From a virus, in IMG/VR virus record IMGVR_UViG_3300030085_002431, positions 115,449 to 163,846 of that record: a stretch of 48,398 nt of DNA. One strand, written 5' to 3'. The position numbers and the translations under genes are program-made. Under the pieces are notes generated by a model. It made no database searches. It worked only from the letters and a program-made list of their open reading frames with translations, and was not told the DNA's origin. Shown piece after piece: positions 1 through 8,032 of this stretch (position 1 is its first letter; the number at the start of each line of letters is the position of its first letter).

Positions 1-2
1 CT

Positions 3-1583
3 GATATGGCTATCGGCAGATATGTTGCACAAAGGGCGGGAATCGGTATCAACGCAGGCAGAATCCGTGGCATCAACGCTAAAATCAGAGGCGGAGAGGT
101 ACAACACACAGGTGTGGTCCCCTTCCTTAAAAAGTTTGAATCAACTGTGCGATGCTGCACACAAAACGGCATCAGAGGTGGTTCAGCTACAGTCCACTTT
201 CCTATCTGGCATCAGGAAATCGAAGACATCATCGTCCTGAAGAACAACAAAGGAACTGAAGACAATCGTGTTCGTAAACTCGATTACTCAATCCAAATCT
301 CTAAACTCTTCTATGAACGATTCATCACCGATGGAGAAATCTCACTTTTCTCTCCGCACGACGTTCCTGGTCTGTATGATGCTTTTGGTACTCCTGGATT
401 TGACGACTTGTATGTGGGTTATGAACGAGATCAGTCTATTCCAAGAAAGACTATCGGAGCTCAAGAACTCATTCTGGACCTTCTGAAAGAACGTGCAGAG
501 ACTGGTCGTTTGTATCTTATGAACATTGACCACTGCAACTCCCACTCTTCCTTCAAGGATAAAGTGGAGATGAGTAACCTGTGTCAGGAAATTACACTCC
601 CCACCAAACCACTCCAACATATCGATGACCCAGAGGGTGAAATTGCTCTTTGTATTCTTTCTGCAGTCAATGTTGGTAAGGTGAAAGATAATGATGAGTT
701 TGAAGAACTCTGCAGTCTTGCTGTACGTGGTCTTGAAGAACTTATTGACTACCAAGATTATCCTGTAGTTGCCGCAGAGAAGTCCACAAAGGCACGTCGT
801 TCCCTTGGAGTAGGATTTATTGGTCTGGCACATTATCTTGCCAAACTAGGTTTCTCCTACGACTCTCAAGAAGCATGGGATGCCGTTCATGGTCTTTCAG
901 AATCTTTCCAGTATTACCTCCTTAAGGCATCAAATGAGGTAGCAAAAGAAAAAGGTGCTTGTGAATACTTTAATCGGACCAAGTACTCAGATGGACTTCT
1001 TCCGATTGATACATATAAGCAGGATGTCGATGAAGTTTCATCTATAGAATATCAACATGATTGGGAGTCTCTTAGAGTATCTATCTCCAAATACGGACTG
1101 CGACACAGCACGTTGTCCGCACAGATGCCATCGGAGAGCAGTTCCGTTGTGTCAAATGCAACAAATGGAATCGAACCACCTAGAGGATACTTGTCCGTTA
1201 AAAAGAGCAAAAAAGGACCCCTTAAGCAGATTGTTCCGCAGTATACCTCGTTAAAGAATAACTACACACTGTTGTGGGATATGACCTCTAATGAGGGTTA
1301 TATCAATGTCGTTGCAGTGATGCAAAAATTCTTTGACCAGGCAATTTCTGGCAACTGGAGTTATAATCCAGAGAACTATCCAGACAATGAGGTTCCTGTT
1401 TCAGTAATGGCACAAGACTTCTTGACAACATACAAGTTGGGATGGAAAACTAGTTACTATCAGAATACATATGACAACAAAACTGATGAGGTAAAGGAGG
1501 CATCAGACAAAGCAGACGCAGACCTAATCGCAGAAATTTTAAGTTCAGAAGGAGAAGAAGATTGTGAATCCTGTAAAATTTAG
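3..1583 (+). CDS. nrdA: Ribonucleoside-diphosphate reductase class Ia, large subunit (5' truncated by window)
   Basis: The reading frame is open to the window edge, so the N-terminal part, with the ATP cone and first redox cysteine, lies outside. The enzyme reduces ribonucleoside diphosphates to dNDPs. Visible family hallmarks are the IGINAGRIRGI and FEATVRCC-like block at the start and the active-site NLCQE stretch (radical cysteine codon at 582-584), with GEIALCILSA carrying the partner cysteine. Further on are the SSVVSNATNGIEPPRG nucleotide-loop region, the YYQNT pair of radical-transfer tyrosines, and a C-terminal CESCKI tail with the CxxC that passes electrons to the active site. It overlaps nrdB by 20 bases, so the subunits are translationally coupled. 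In phage these genes supply dNTPs beyond what the host makes. Identification is secure. Confidence 0.97.
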   Translation, partial: DMAIGRYVAQRAGIGINAGRIRGINAKIRGGEVQHTGVVPFLKKFESTVRCCTQNGIRGGSATVHFPIWHQEIEDIIVLKNNKGTEDNRVRKLDYSIQISKLFYERFITDGEISLFSPHDVPGLYDAFGTPGFDDLYVGYERDQSIPRKTIGAQELILDLLKERAETGRLYLMNIDHCNSHSSFKDKVEMSNLCQEITLPTKPLQHIDDPEGEIALCILSAVNVGKVKDNDEFEELCSLAVRGLEELIDYQDYPVVAAEKSTKARRSLGVGFIGLAHYLAKLGFSYDSQEAWDAVHGLSESFQYYLLKASNEVAKEKGACEYFNRTKYSDGLLPIDTYKQDVDEVSSIEYQHDWESLRVSISKYGLRHSTLSAQMPSESSSVVSNATNGIEPPRGYLSVKKSKKGPLKQIVPQYTSLKNNYTLLWDMTSNEGYINVVAVMQKFFDQAISGNWSYNPENYPDNEVPVSVMAQDFLTTYKLGWKTSYYQNTYDNKTDEVKEASDKADADLIAEILSSEGEEDCESCKI

Positions 1584-2763
1584 AGTCAGTTCGGACGATG
1601 AGTTTAATAAAAAGATGACTAGCGTTAAAGGCATGACTGTCTTTAACACAGATAAGACAGAACTTAAAAAACAACCTATGTTCTTTGGTGCTCCTCTTGG
1701 AGTTCAAAGATATGATTCCTACAAGTATCCTATCTTTGATAAACTAACCACTCAGCAACTAGGTTATTTTTGGAGACCAGAAGAAGTCTCCCTTCAAAAA
1801 GACAGGTCAGATTACAAGACCCTTCGTCCTGAACAAAAGCATATCTTTACTTCTAATCTGAAGTATCAGATTCTGCTTGACTCTGTTCAGGGTCGTGGTC
1901 CTGGTATGGCATTCATTCCTTATTGCTCTCTTCCTGAACTGGAAGCATGTATGGAAGTCTGGGGATTCATGGAAATGATTCATTCCCGTTCCTATACTTA
2001 CATCATTAAGAATGTCTACCCTGATGCTGCAGAGGTATTTGATACTATTCTTGATGATGAAAGAATCATTGATCGTGCTAAGAGTGTTACTCAGGCATAT
2101 GATGATTTCATTCAAGCAGCACAACAGTATGGTAATACTAGTGAGTGGGAGATGGCACAAGAGGGTGCTGGATATTTCCGTGAAAACCGTAAAGAACTAA
2201 AGAGAAAACTATATAGAGCAGTTGCCAACGTCAATATCCTAGAGGGGATTAGATTCTATGTTTCGTTTGCTTGCTCGTTTGCGTTTGGTGAACTCAAACT
2301 TATGGAAGGATCCGCTAAAATCATCTCTCTCATCGCAAGAGACGAAAATCAGCATCTTGCAATTACTCAAAACATCCTCAACAAGTGGAGTTCAGGGGAT
2401 GACCCAGAGATGGCAGAAATTGCTAAAGAGGAAGAAGAGTGGGTGATTGGTGCTTTCCGCAACTGTGTTAATGAAGAGAAGGAATGGGCAAACTATCTGT
2501 TCAAAGATGGTTCCATGATTGGTCTTAATGACAAACTTCTCCATAATTATGTTGAGTGGGTTGCTAATCGTCGTATGAAGTCGATTGGTCTCAAACCAGT
2601 GTTTGATATTCCTGCTAAGAACAATCCTCTTCCTTGGACAGAGCATTGGATTTCTTCAAAAGGTCTTCAAGTTGCTCCTCAAGAAACAGAAGTTGAGTCT
2701 TATGTTGTTGGTGGAATCAAGCAAGATGTCAAGAAAGACACATTTAGTGGATTCAAACTCTGA
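1564..2763 (+). CDS. nrdB: Ribonucleoside-diphosphate reductase class Ia, small (radical) subunit
   Basis: The 399-residue protein has the R2 di-iron fold. FWRPEEV carries the first metal ligand, EMIHSRSYTYII has the ExxH ligands with the adjacent tyrosine, and IARDENQHL has the second ExxH. It houses the tyrosyl radical and pairs with NrdA. I chose the GTG at 1564 because AGGAG at 1550-1554 lies 9 bases upstream, inside nrdA. An ATG at 1633 (MTVFNTDK) matches the start position of T4 NrdB better but has AAAGG only 1-2 bases away, so a 376-residue form is possible. A strong terminator follows directly. Confidence 0.95.
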   Translation: MNPVKFRVSSDDEFNKKMTSVKGMTVFNTDKTELKKQPMFFGAPLGVQRYDSYKYPIFDKLTTQQLGYFWRPEEVSLQKDRSDYKTLRPEQKHIFTSNLKYQILLDSVQGRGPGMAFIPYCSLPELEACMEVWGFMEMIHSRSYTYIIKNVYPDAAEVFDTILDDERIIDRAKSVTQAYDDFIQAAQQYGNTSEWEMAQEGAGYFRENRKELKRKLYRAVANVNILEGIRFYVSFACSFAFGELKLMEGSAKIISLIARDENQHLAITQNILNKWSSGDDPEMAEIAKEEEEWVIGAFRNCVNEEKEWANYLFKDGSMIGLNDKLLHNYVEWVANRRMKSIGLKPVFDIPAKNNPLPWTEHWISSKGLQVAPQETEVESYVVGGIKQDVKKDTFSGFKL

Positions 2764-2784
2764 CAAATTGAATATTTTGTGGTT

Positions 2785-2813
2785 AAATAGGGGTAGTTAA
2801 TACCCCTATTTTT
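2785..2813 (+). terminator. Rho-independent terminator after nrdB, abutting the glgP start codon
   Basis: An 11-bp perfect stem (2785-2795 with 2801-2811) has a GTTAA loop and runs into a T tract. The next base is the A of the glgP ATG, so there is no room for a Shine-Dalgarno outside the hairpin. The hairpin may limit read-through or hide the glgP start. Confidence 0.8.
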
Positions 2814-5204
2814 ATGCCAACTACTGATATACGCAGTGGAATCAATGAACGTCTCCTTTATACATTAGGAAAAAGACCAGAGGATGCCACTGTAAATGAT
2901 GTATATAAAGCATTATGCTATGCCGTAAGGGATAGAATGGTTTCCGATTATCTTGAAGAGAAACCAGCACAGAAAGAAGTTGCATATCTCTCTGCTGAGT
3001 TCTTGATTGGACCTCAGTTAGGAAATAATCTTTTCAATCTAGATATACAGAAAGAAGCAGAGACTGCGGTAAAAGAATACGGATATACCCTTGATGATGT
3101 CTTAGAGGAGGCATGTGAACCTGGACTAGGAAATGGTGGTCTGGGTCGTCTTGCTGCTTGCTACATTGAGTCCTTGTCAACTCTCAAGGTTCCTGCAGTT
3201 GGATATGGAATCCGATATAAGTATGGTATTTTTAAACAGAGTATCAAAGATAACAAGCAGGTAGAAGTAACGGATAACTGGTTACATGGTGATTGGCCAT
3301 GGGAACTTTGCTATCCTGACCAGTCGGTTACAGTCTCATTTGGTGGGAAGGTAGAGCACTACACTTCAGATAAGAATAACTACAGAACTCGTTGGGTTCC
3401 TGAAGAGCAAGTAGTTGCTGTCCCTTATGATGTTTTGCAGGCAGGATATAAGGTCAATAAGTGCAATAAACTTAGACTATGGAGAGCAGATGCTATTGAT
3501 GTATTTGATTATTCTGCTTTCAATAGTGGGGATTACTTTGGTTCAGTTGAAAATAGAGTAGCATCAGAAACTATCTCTAAGGTTCTTTATCCAAATGATG
3601 AAACTACACAGGGAAAAGAACTGAGACTCAAGCAACAGTTCTTCTTTGTTAGTGCTTCTATCCAAGATATGGTAAGAAGTCTCAAGGAAAGAAATCTACC
3701 ACTGGAAGATTTCCATGAGCATTATCAAGTTCAATTAAATGATACCCACCCATCAGTTGCAGTTGCTGAACTGATGAGAATTCTCACTGATGAGAATCAT
3801 ATGGATTGGGATTTGGCATGGGATATCACAAACAAGTCTATTGCATATACAAACCATACACTACTTCCAGAGGCACTGGAGAAGTGGGACCTAACCTTGT
3901 TTGGTAACTTACTCCCAAGGCACCTAGAAATAATCTATGAAATCAATCATAGGTTCTTGCAGATTGTTCGACTGAGATATCCTGGTGATGATGATATGCT
4001 TAGAAAGTTGTCCATCATTGACGAGTCTGGAAAACGTTCAGTTCGGATGGCACACCTTGCAACAGTTGGGTCTCATCATGTGAATGGTGTTGCAGAAATC
4101 CATTCTGATTTGGTGAAGACAAAACTAATGCCAGAGTTCTATGCTCTTTGGCCTCACAAGTTTACTAATGTTACTAATGGTGTGACACCACGTCGATGGT
4201 TGGCATGTTCAAATCCAGACCTAGCAAAAGTTCTTAATCACTATGTTGGACCTGAGTGGGTATCAGATACTAGTCTCTTAAGTCACTTGGAAAATCATGT
4301 TGATGATAGTGAACTTCTAGAGAAACTAAACTTAACAAAACTAGAGGGAAAACGTAAACTGTCTCGATATATACAAAACACACTTGGTATATCGGTTGAT
4401 CCGACAAGTATGTTTGACGTACAGGTAAAGAGGATTCATGAGTACAAACGACAGCATCTCCTTGCTTTATGGATTGTTAGTAGGTATATGTACATTAAGA
4501 ATCACAAAGACGATTATGTTGTTCCTCGTACAATAATCTTTGGTGGTAAGGCAGCACCTGGATATTGGATGGCAAAACTAATCATCCAATTTATTTGCAA
4601 CCTTGCCGAGACAATCAATTCCGACCCAGACATGGATGGAAAGTTGCGTGTTGTATTCTTACCTAACTACAGTGTTAAGTTGGGTGAGAAGGTTTATCCT
4701 GCTGCAGATTTGTCGGAGCAAATTTCTACTGCTGGTAAGGAAGCATCTGGTACTGGTAATATGAAGTTCCAAATGAACGGTGCTTTAACTATTGGAACAC
4801 TTGATGGTGCAAACGTTGAGATTAGGGACCTTGTAGGTGAAGAAAACTTCTTCTTGTTTGGTAACACTGAACCAGAGATTGAAGAACTTTGGAAGAATGG
4901 ATATAATCCTAAACTCTTTATGAGTGCTGGATTGTTTAATTCTCTTGAACTTATTTCCTCAGGTCATTTCTCCAATGGTGATAAAGAAGTATTCAAACCT
5001 CTGGTCTTGGATATCATGAACAAAGACCCATTCTGTGTTGCTGCTGACTTTGATGATTATTGTCGTGCTCAAAGTGTAGTAGATACATGTTGGGGTAATA
5101 GAGAAGAGTGGAATAAAAAAGCACTCATTAATATTGCACGTTCTGGTTTCTTTTCTTCTGATAGGTCTATTGAAGACTACTGTGATAATATCTGGAAGAT
5201 GTAG
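2814..5204 (+). CDS. glgP: Glycogen/alpha-glucan phosphorylase (GT35)
   Basis: This 796-residue protein is full length for the family (bacterial enzymes are about 800-840 aa). It would phosphorolyse alpha-1,4-glucan to glucose-1-phosphate. Motifs in order are YLSAEFLIG near residue 57, EPGLGNGGLGRLAACYIES near 106, QLNDTHP, HLATVGSHHVNGVA, TNGVTPRRWL, DVQVKRIHEYKRQ, GGKAAPGY and the pyridoxal-phosphate signature EASGTGNMKFQMNG, whose cofactor lysine is K651. All catalytic blocks look intact. It sits between nrdAB and virion-type genes, with a terminator on each side, so it is its own unit. It is not among the cyanophage metabolic genes I know as common; with zwf and gnd in the same window it suggests mobilisation of host glycogen. 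The start ATG follows a hairpin and has a weak ribosome site. Confidence 0.96.
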   Translation: MPTTDIRSGINERLLYTLGKRPEDATVNDVYKALCYAVRDRMVSDYLEEKPAQKEVAYLSAEFLIGPQLGNNLFNLDIQKEAETAVKEYGYTLDDVLEEACEPGLGNGGLGRLAACYIESLSTLKVPAVGYGIRYKYGIFKQSIKDNKQVEVTDNWLHGDWPWELCYPDQSVTVSFGGKVEHYTSDKNNYRTRWVPEEQVVAVPYDVLQAGYKVNKCNKLRLWRADAIDVFDYSAFNSGDYFGSVENRVASETISKVLYPNDETTQGKELRLKQQFFFVSASIQDMVRSLKERNLPLEDFHEHYQVQLNDTHPSVAVAELMRILTDENHMDWDLAWDITNKSIAYTNHTLLPEALEKWDLTLFGNLLPRHLEIIYEINHRFLQIVRLRYPGDDDMLRKLSIIDESGKRSVRMAHLATVGSHHVNGVAEIHSDLVKTKLMPEFYALWPHKFTNVTNGVTPRRWLACSNPDLAKVLNHYVGPEWVSDTSLLSHLENHVDDSELLEKLNLTKLEGKRKLSRYIQNTLGISVDPTSMFDVQVKRIHEYKRQHLLALWIVSRYMYIKNHKDDYVVPRTIIFGGKAAPGYWMAKLIIQFICNLAETINSDPDMDGKLRVVFLPNYSVKLGEKVYPAADLSEQISTAGKEASGTGNMKFQMNGALTIGTLDGANVEIRDLVGEENFFLFGNTEPEIEELWKNGYNPKLFMSAGLFNSLELISSGHFSNGDKEVFKPLVLDIMNKDPFCVAADFDDYCRAQSVVDTCWGNREEWNKKALINIARSGFFSSDRSIEDYCDNIWKM

Positions 5205-5209
5205 TCATA

Positions 5210-5231
5210 GGGGGCATTGCCCCCTTTTTTT
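5210..5231 (+). terminator. Rho-independent terminator after glgP
   Basis: GGGGGC (5210-5215), a 3-base loop and GCCCCC (5219-5224) are followed by seven T residues. The T tract merges into a late-promoter box, so one unit ends and the next starts within 30 bases. Confidence 0.85.
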
Positions 5232-5238
5232 ATAAATA
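5231..5238 (+). promoter_or_regulatory. T4-type late promoter box TATAAATA
   Basis: An exact TATAAATA sits 20 bases before the ATG at 5259. In T4 and T4-like cyanophages this octamer is the late (gp55-type) promoter. Late expression agrees with the virion-like gene downstream. Confidence 0.65.
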
Positions 5239-5258
5239 AAAGAAACTGTGTCCATAAG

Positions 5259-7940
5259 ATGTCAAATATAGATGACGTAAAAAATCTGTATGAGGGAATT
5301 GCGGCAGAAGCATATAAAATGCCTGATCGAGTTGACCCAGCAGATATTAGAAAAGCACAACGTGCAAAGAAAGTAAGAAACCTTGCAACCGATGGTGCTA
5401 CTGAAGGTGAAAGGGCAGCAGCAGAAAGAAAGACTAAAGGTCCTAAGATGTTTGGTGAAGGTAAGTACTCCAACTCTGAGACTTATGTAAAGGGTACTGC
5501 ACCAGTTAGAGCAACTTATGGTGGGAAAACTGAATCTTTTCCTAAAGAAACTTATAAGAAGAAATCAAAAAAGAACGTAACTGAAGATACTTGTCCAGTT
5601 TGTGGGTTTGATCCATGCCAGTGCCTAGAAGGTACTTTGGTTGAGAAGAAGAAAGATTGTGTCAAGGCAGACAAAAAGACCATGCACAATTGTGCTAAGA
5701 AAGTCTGCTCTGAGCAGTGGGGTGTTGGTGAGTGCATCTATGGACAACATGCTGTCCCTGATGCTGAAGGTAACGTCGCATGGTATGACGTATTGTTCGA
5801 GCATGGCATCGAGAAAGGTGTAGATATCTCGACACTGGAAGTCCTGGAAGAAGGTTCACATAATGAGCATGTTGAGCACAGTGCTGAACTCACTGAAAAG
5901 AAGAAAGATGAGGCAAATATTGGTGGTGGCAACCTAAAGAAACTTGCTAAGAAAGCAACTAAGAGAGTTGACTCCAATGTAGATGGCACTGTAAACAGCA
6001 GTGACATGAAGGATTCTGATGTCGGTGAGTTTGTACCTGGACCAACTGGTGGCAAGGTAAAGACTAAGGCAAGATTTGAGAACTGGAGAAGTGATATGCA
6101 TCCTCTCGTTGAGAGGACTATGACTGCTAAAGATAAGAAGAAAGAAGACCGTCTCAAGGATAAGTATGATGATTCTGAGATGAAGCAGAATATGATTGAT
6201 AAGTACGGAAAGGAAGAAGGTGAAAAGATTTATTATGCAACAATCCGTAAGCAGGCAATGAAGGAGGAGATTGATAAGAGAAGAGCACCAGCAGAGCTGG
6301 TTTCTAGACTGAGTGCGAAACGTGAAGGTCACATGGCACAGGATGGACCTAACAAAGCAGCATATGATGCTAAGCAGAGACTCCTTGCTAAGTCAAAAGC
6401 AAAAAGAGTTGATGAAGCAAAGTTCTTCCCTAATGCAGAAGACCCATTTGGTGCAACTGATAGACTTAAGAAGGTAAAACGTCCTGGCACAATCAAAAAC
6501 AAAGGTGCTGGATATAAGGAGGGACAATCACTCAAGCACACTATCTTGAAGAAAGAAGGTCGCAAGGGTAAGGAAGGTATTGAATCTGCTGTTACAAGTC
6601 AAAAAGATAAACTAAGACAAAGAGGAAGACTTGCTGTTCCAACTCCTAAAGCCGTTTCTGATATGAGAAAGGCAAGTCTTGAAAAGTCTATGAGTAAAAA
6701 ATCAAAGACTCCAGACCATGAGACTACTAGAGCAAAACTTGATAAGTCTCTGAAGTCTAAGTTGGGTGGTGACAGCAAGATGCAAAAGGCAGCAGATGAT
6801 ATTCTGTCTAGGGCAGCAAAAGATTCGGCAGTTGGTCCAGAATCTAAAGCAGCAGCATCTAGAGTCTTTAGTGGAAATATCAGTGGTAAGGGTGAAGAGA
6901 AACTAGTTGGTGGTGGTAAGCAACCAACTAAGAGACAGAGAGCAAAACTCAATATGAGCAGAGACCTTGCGAAAGCAGGTGTTTCAATGAAAAAGGAACC
7001 ATCCAAGAAAGTTAGTAGAAAACTTGAAAATACAACAGCAGGTGGTCCAGTAAAAGTTGTTAAAGCAGCACAAGATAAAAACAATAGTCCAAAGAAAGAC
7101 AAAAGGTCTGAACCAAAGAGAAAAATCAAAAAGTCTCTTGGTGAGGAATACCTTGCACTCTATGGAGATGTGATTGCAGCACTTCTCGATTCCGAGTATG
7201 CAATCAACGAAGAGTCTGCAAACAATCTATTTGATTGCATGACTGAGGATGCTCTTACTGTAATCACTGAGCAGTATCTAGAGGAAAAAGCAAGAGGCAC
7301 TAGAAAGAAATCTACTGCACACATCTATGATATGGACGAGACTCTTTATGGTCATGACCACTCTAAGGTAAGAGTCCACGTCAATGATAAGTCTGGTAAG
7401 AGAATTCAGAGTCTGAGCAATCAGGAGTTCAATACTCACAAACTAGATAAAGCTAAGGGTCATAAGTATGACTTCTCCGAGTTCGGTAGTTCAAAGACTT
7501 TCCAAAAGTCTGCGAAACCACTCAAGAAGATGATTAAGCATATGAAGAGACAGAAGGCAAGAGGATATGATACCCATATCGTCACTGCACGTTCTGACTT
7601 TGATGATAAGAAGCATCTTGCAAAGCAGCTCAATAAGCATGGTGTTGACATCACACCAAATAAGAAAGGGACACACACTCACCTACACCGTTCTGGTAAT
7701 GAAGAGGGTGATGATGTAGGTAAGAAGAAGCAAAGAGTTCTTTCAAGACTTGCTAAGAGACATGGGTACAAAAAAATCCACATGTACGATGATGCCGAGA
7801 AAGTCCATAAGGCAACTCATGGAAAGACTCCTGGCACTAAAGTCAAAGGACATATGGTAAAACCAAATAAAAAAGGTGAGGTTACTTCCCGTCCTTACAA
7901 ACCTACCAAACCTGGAACTGGTAGAAATAACAACAAATGA
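5259..7940 (+). CDS. Large lysine-rich phage protein with CPxC cluster and C-terminal HAD phosphatase-like domain
   Basis: The 893-residue start at 5259 gives MSNIDDVKNLYEG, the same opening as the next gene; the frame extends upstream only through a terminator. Residues 112-122 hold CPVCGFDPCQC, a possible zinc site. A second cysteine region (CVKADKKTMHNCAKKVC) follows, then a DSNVDGTVNSSD loop like a dockerin/EF-hand calcium site, and long Lys/Ala-rich stretches. From about residue 680 there is a HAD-type domain: YDMDET (D691, D693) as motif I, HIVTARS as motif II and MYDDAEK (D844, D845) as motif IV. These are the residues needed for a phosphohydrolase. The late promoter and low complexity suggest a virion-associated protein; substrate unknown. 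Confidence 0.8.
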   Translation: MSNIDDVKNLYEGIAAEAYKMPDRVDPADIRKAQRAKKVRNLATDGATEGERAAAERKTKGPKMFGEGKYSNSETYVKGTAPVRATYGGKTESFPKETYKKKSKKNVTEDTCPVCGFDPCQCLEGTLVEKKKDCVKADKKTMHNCAKKVCSEQWGVGECIYGQHAVPDAEGNVAWYDVLFEHGIEKGVDISTLEVLEEGSHNEHVEHSAELTEKKKDEANIGGGNLKKLAKKATKRVDSNVDGTVNSSDMKDSDVGEFVPGPTGGKVKTKARFENWRSDMHPLVERTMTAKDKKKEDRLKDKYDDSEMKQNMIDKYGKEEGEKIYYATIRKQAMKEEIDKRRAPAELVSRLSAKREGHMAQDGPNKAAYDAKQRLLAKSKAKRVDEAKFFPNAEDPFGATDRLKKVKRPGTIKNKGAGYKEGQSLKHTILKKEGRKGKEGIESAVTSQKDKLRQRGRLAVPTPKAVSDMRKASLEKSMSKKSKTPDHETTRAKLDKSLKSKLGGDSKMQKAADDILSRAAKDSAVGPESKAAASRVFSGNISGKGEEKLVGGGKQPTKRQRAKLNMSRDLAKAGVSMKKEPSKKVSRKLENTTAGGPVKVVKAAQDKNNSPKKDKRSEPKRKIKKSLGEEYLALYGDVIAALLDSEYAINEESANNLFDCMTEDALTVITEQYLEEKARGTRKKSTAHIYDMDETLYGHDHSKVRVHVNDKSGKRIQSLSNQEFNTHKLDKAKGHKYDFSEFGSSKTFQKSAKPLKKMIKHMKRQKARGYDTHIVTARSDFDDKKHLAKQLNKHGVDITPNKKGTHTHLHRSGNEEGDDVGKKKQRVLSRLAKRHGYKKIHMYDDAEKVHKATHGKTPGTKVKGHMVKPNKKGEVTSRPYKPTKPGTGRNNNK

Positions 7941-7949
7941 CTTGTCCCA

Positions 7950-7973
7950 AGTGGCAGAACCCTCTCTGCCACT
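7950..7973 (+). other. Perfect hairpin between two virion-type genes
   Basis: AGTGGCAGA (7950-7958) and TCTGCCACT (7965-7973) form a 9-bp stem with a 6-base loop. No T tract follows, so it is more likely an mRNA-stabilising or processing hairpin than an intrinsic terminator. Confidence 0.5.
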
Positions 7974-7987
7974 GAGAATAAATAAAC

Positions 7988-7995
7988 GATAAATA
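7988..7995 (+). promoter_or_regulatory. Late-promoter-like box GATAAATA
   Basis: GATAAATA lies 38 bases before the ATG at 8033, with a second AATAAATA ten bases upstream. It matches the NATAAATA late motif described for T4-like cyanophages. The call rests on the motif alone. Confidence 0.45.
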
Positions 7996-8032
7996 TAATT
8001 ATAACGAAGGTAAAATCCACTACCCTAGAAAG

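Noticed and set aside
342-833. 163-codon frame on the minus strand in nrdA
   Set aside because: Shadow of nrdA; the amino acid make-up is odd and no known motif is visible.
5217-5258. Upstream extension of the 893-residue protein
   Set aside because: The 14 extra codons would be read from the terminator and late promoter, and the product then would not start with the NLYEG-type opening shared with the next gene.
6599-7129. Long minus-strand frames opposite the lysine-rich protein
   Set aside because: They are the Phe/Leu/Ser-rich complement of Lys-rich codons and not independent genes.
7950-7973. Intrinsic terminator after the HAD-containing gene
   Set aside because: The hairpin is perfect, but the sequence after it is GAGAATAAATAAA with no T tract, so it is listed as a plain hairpin.
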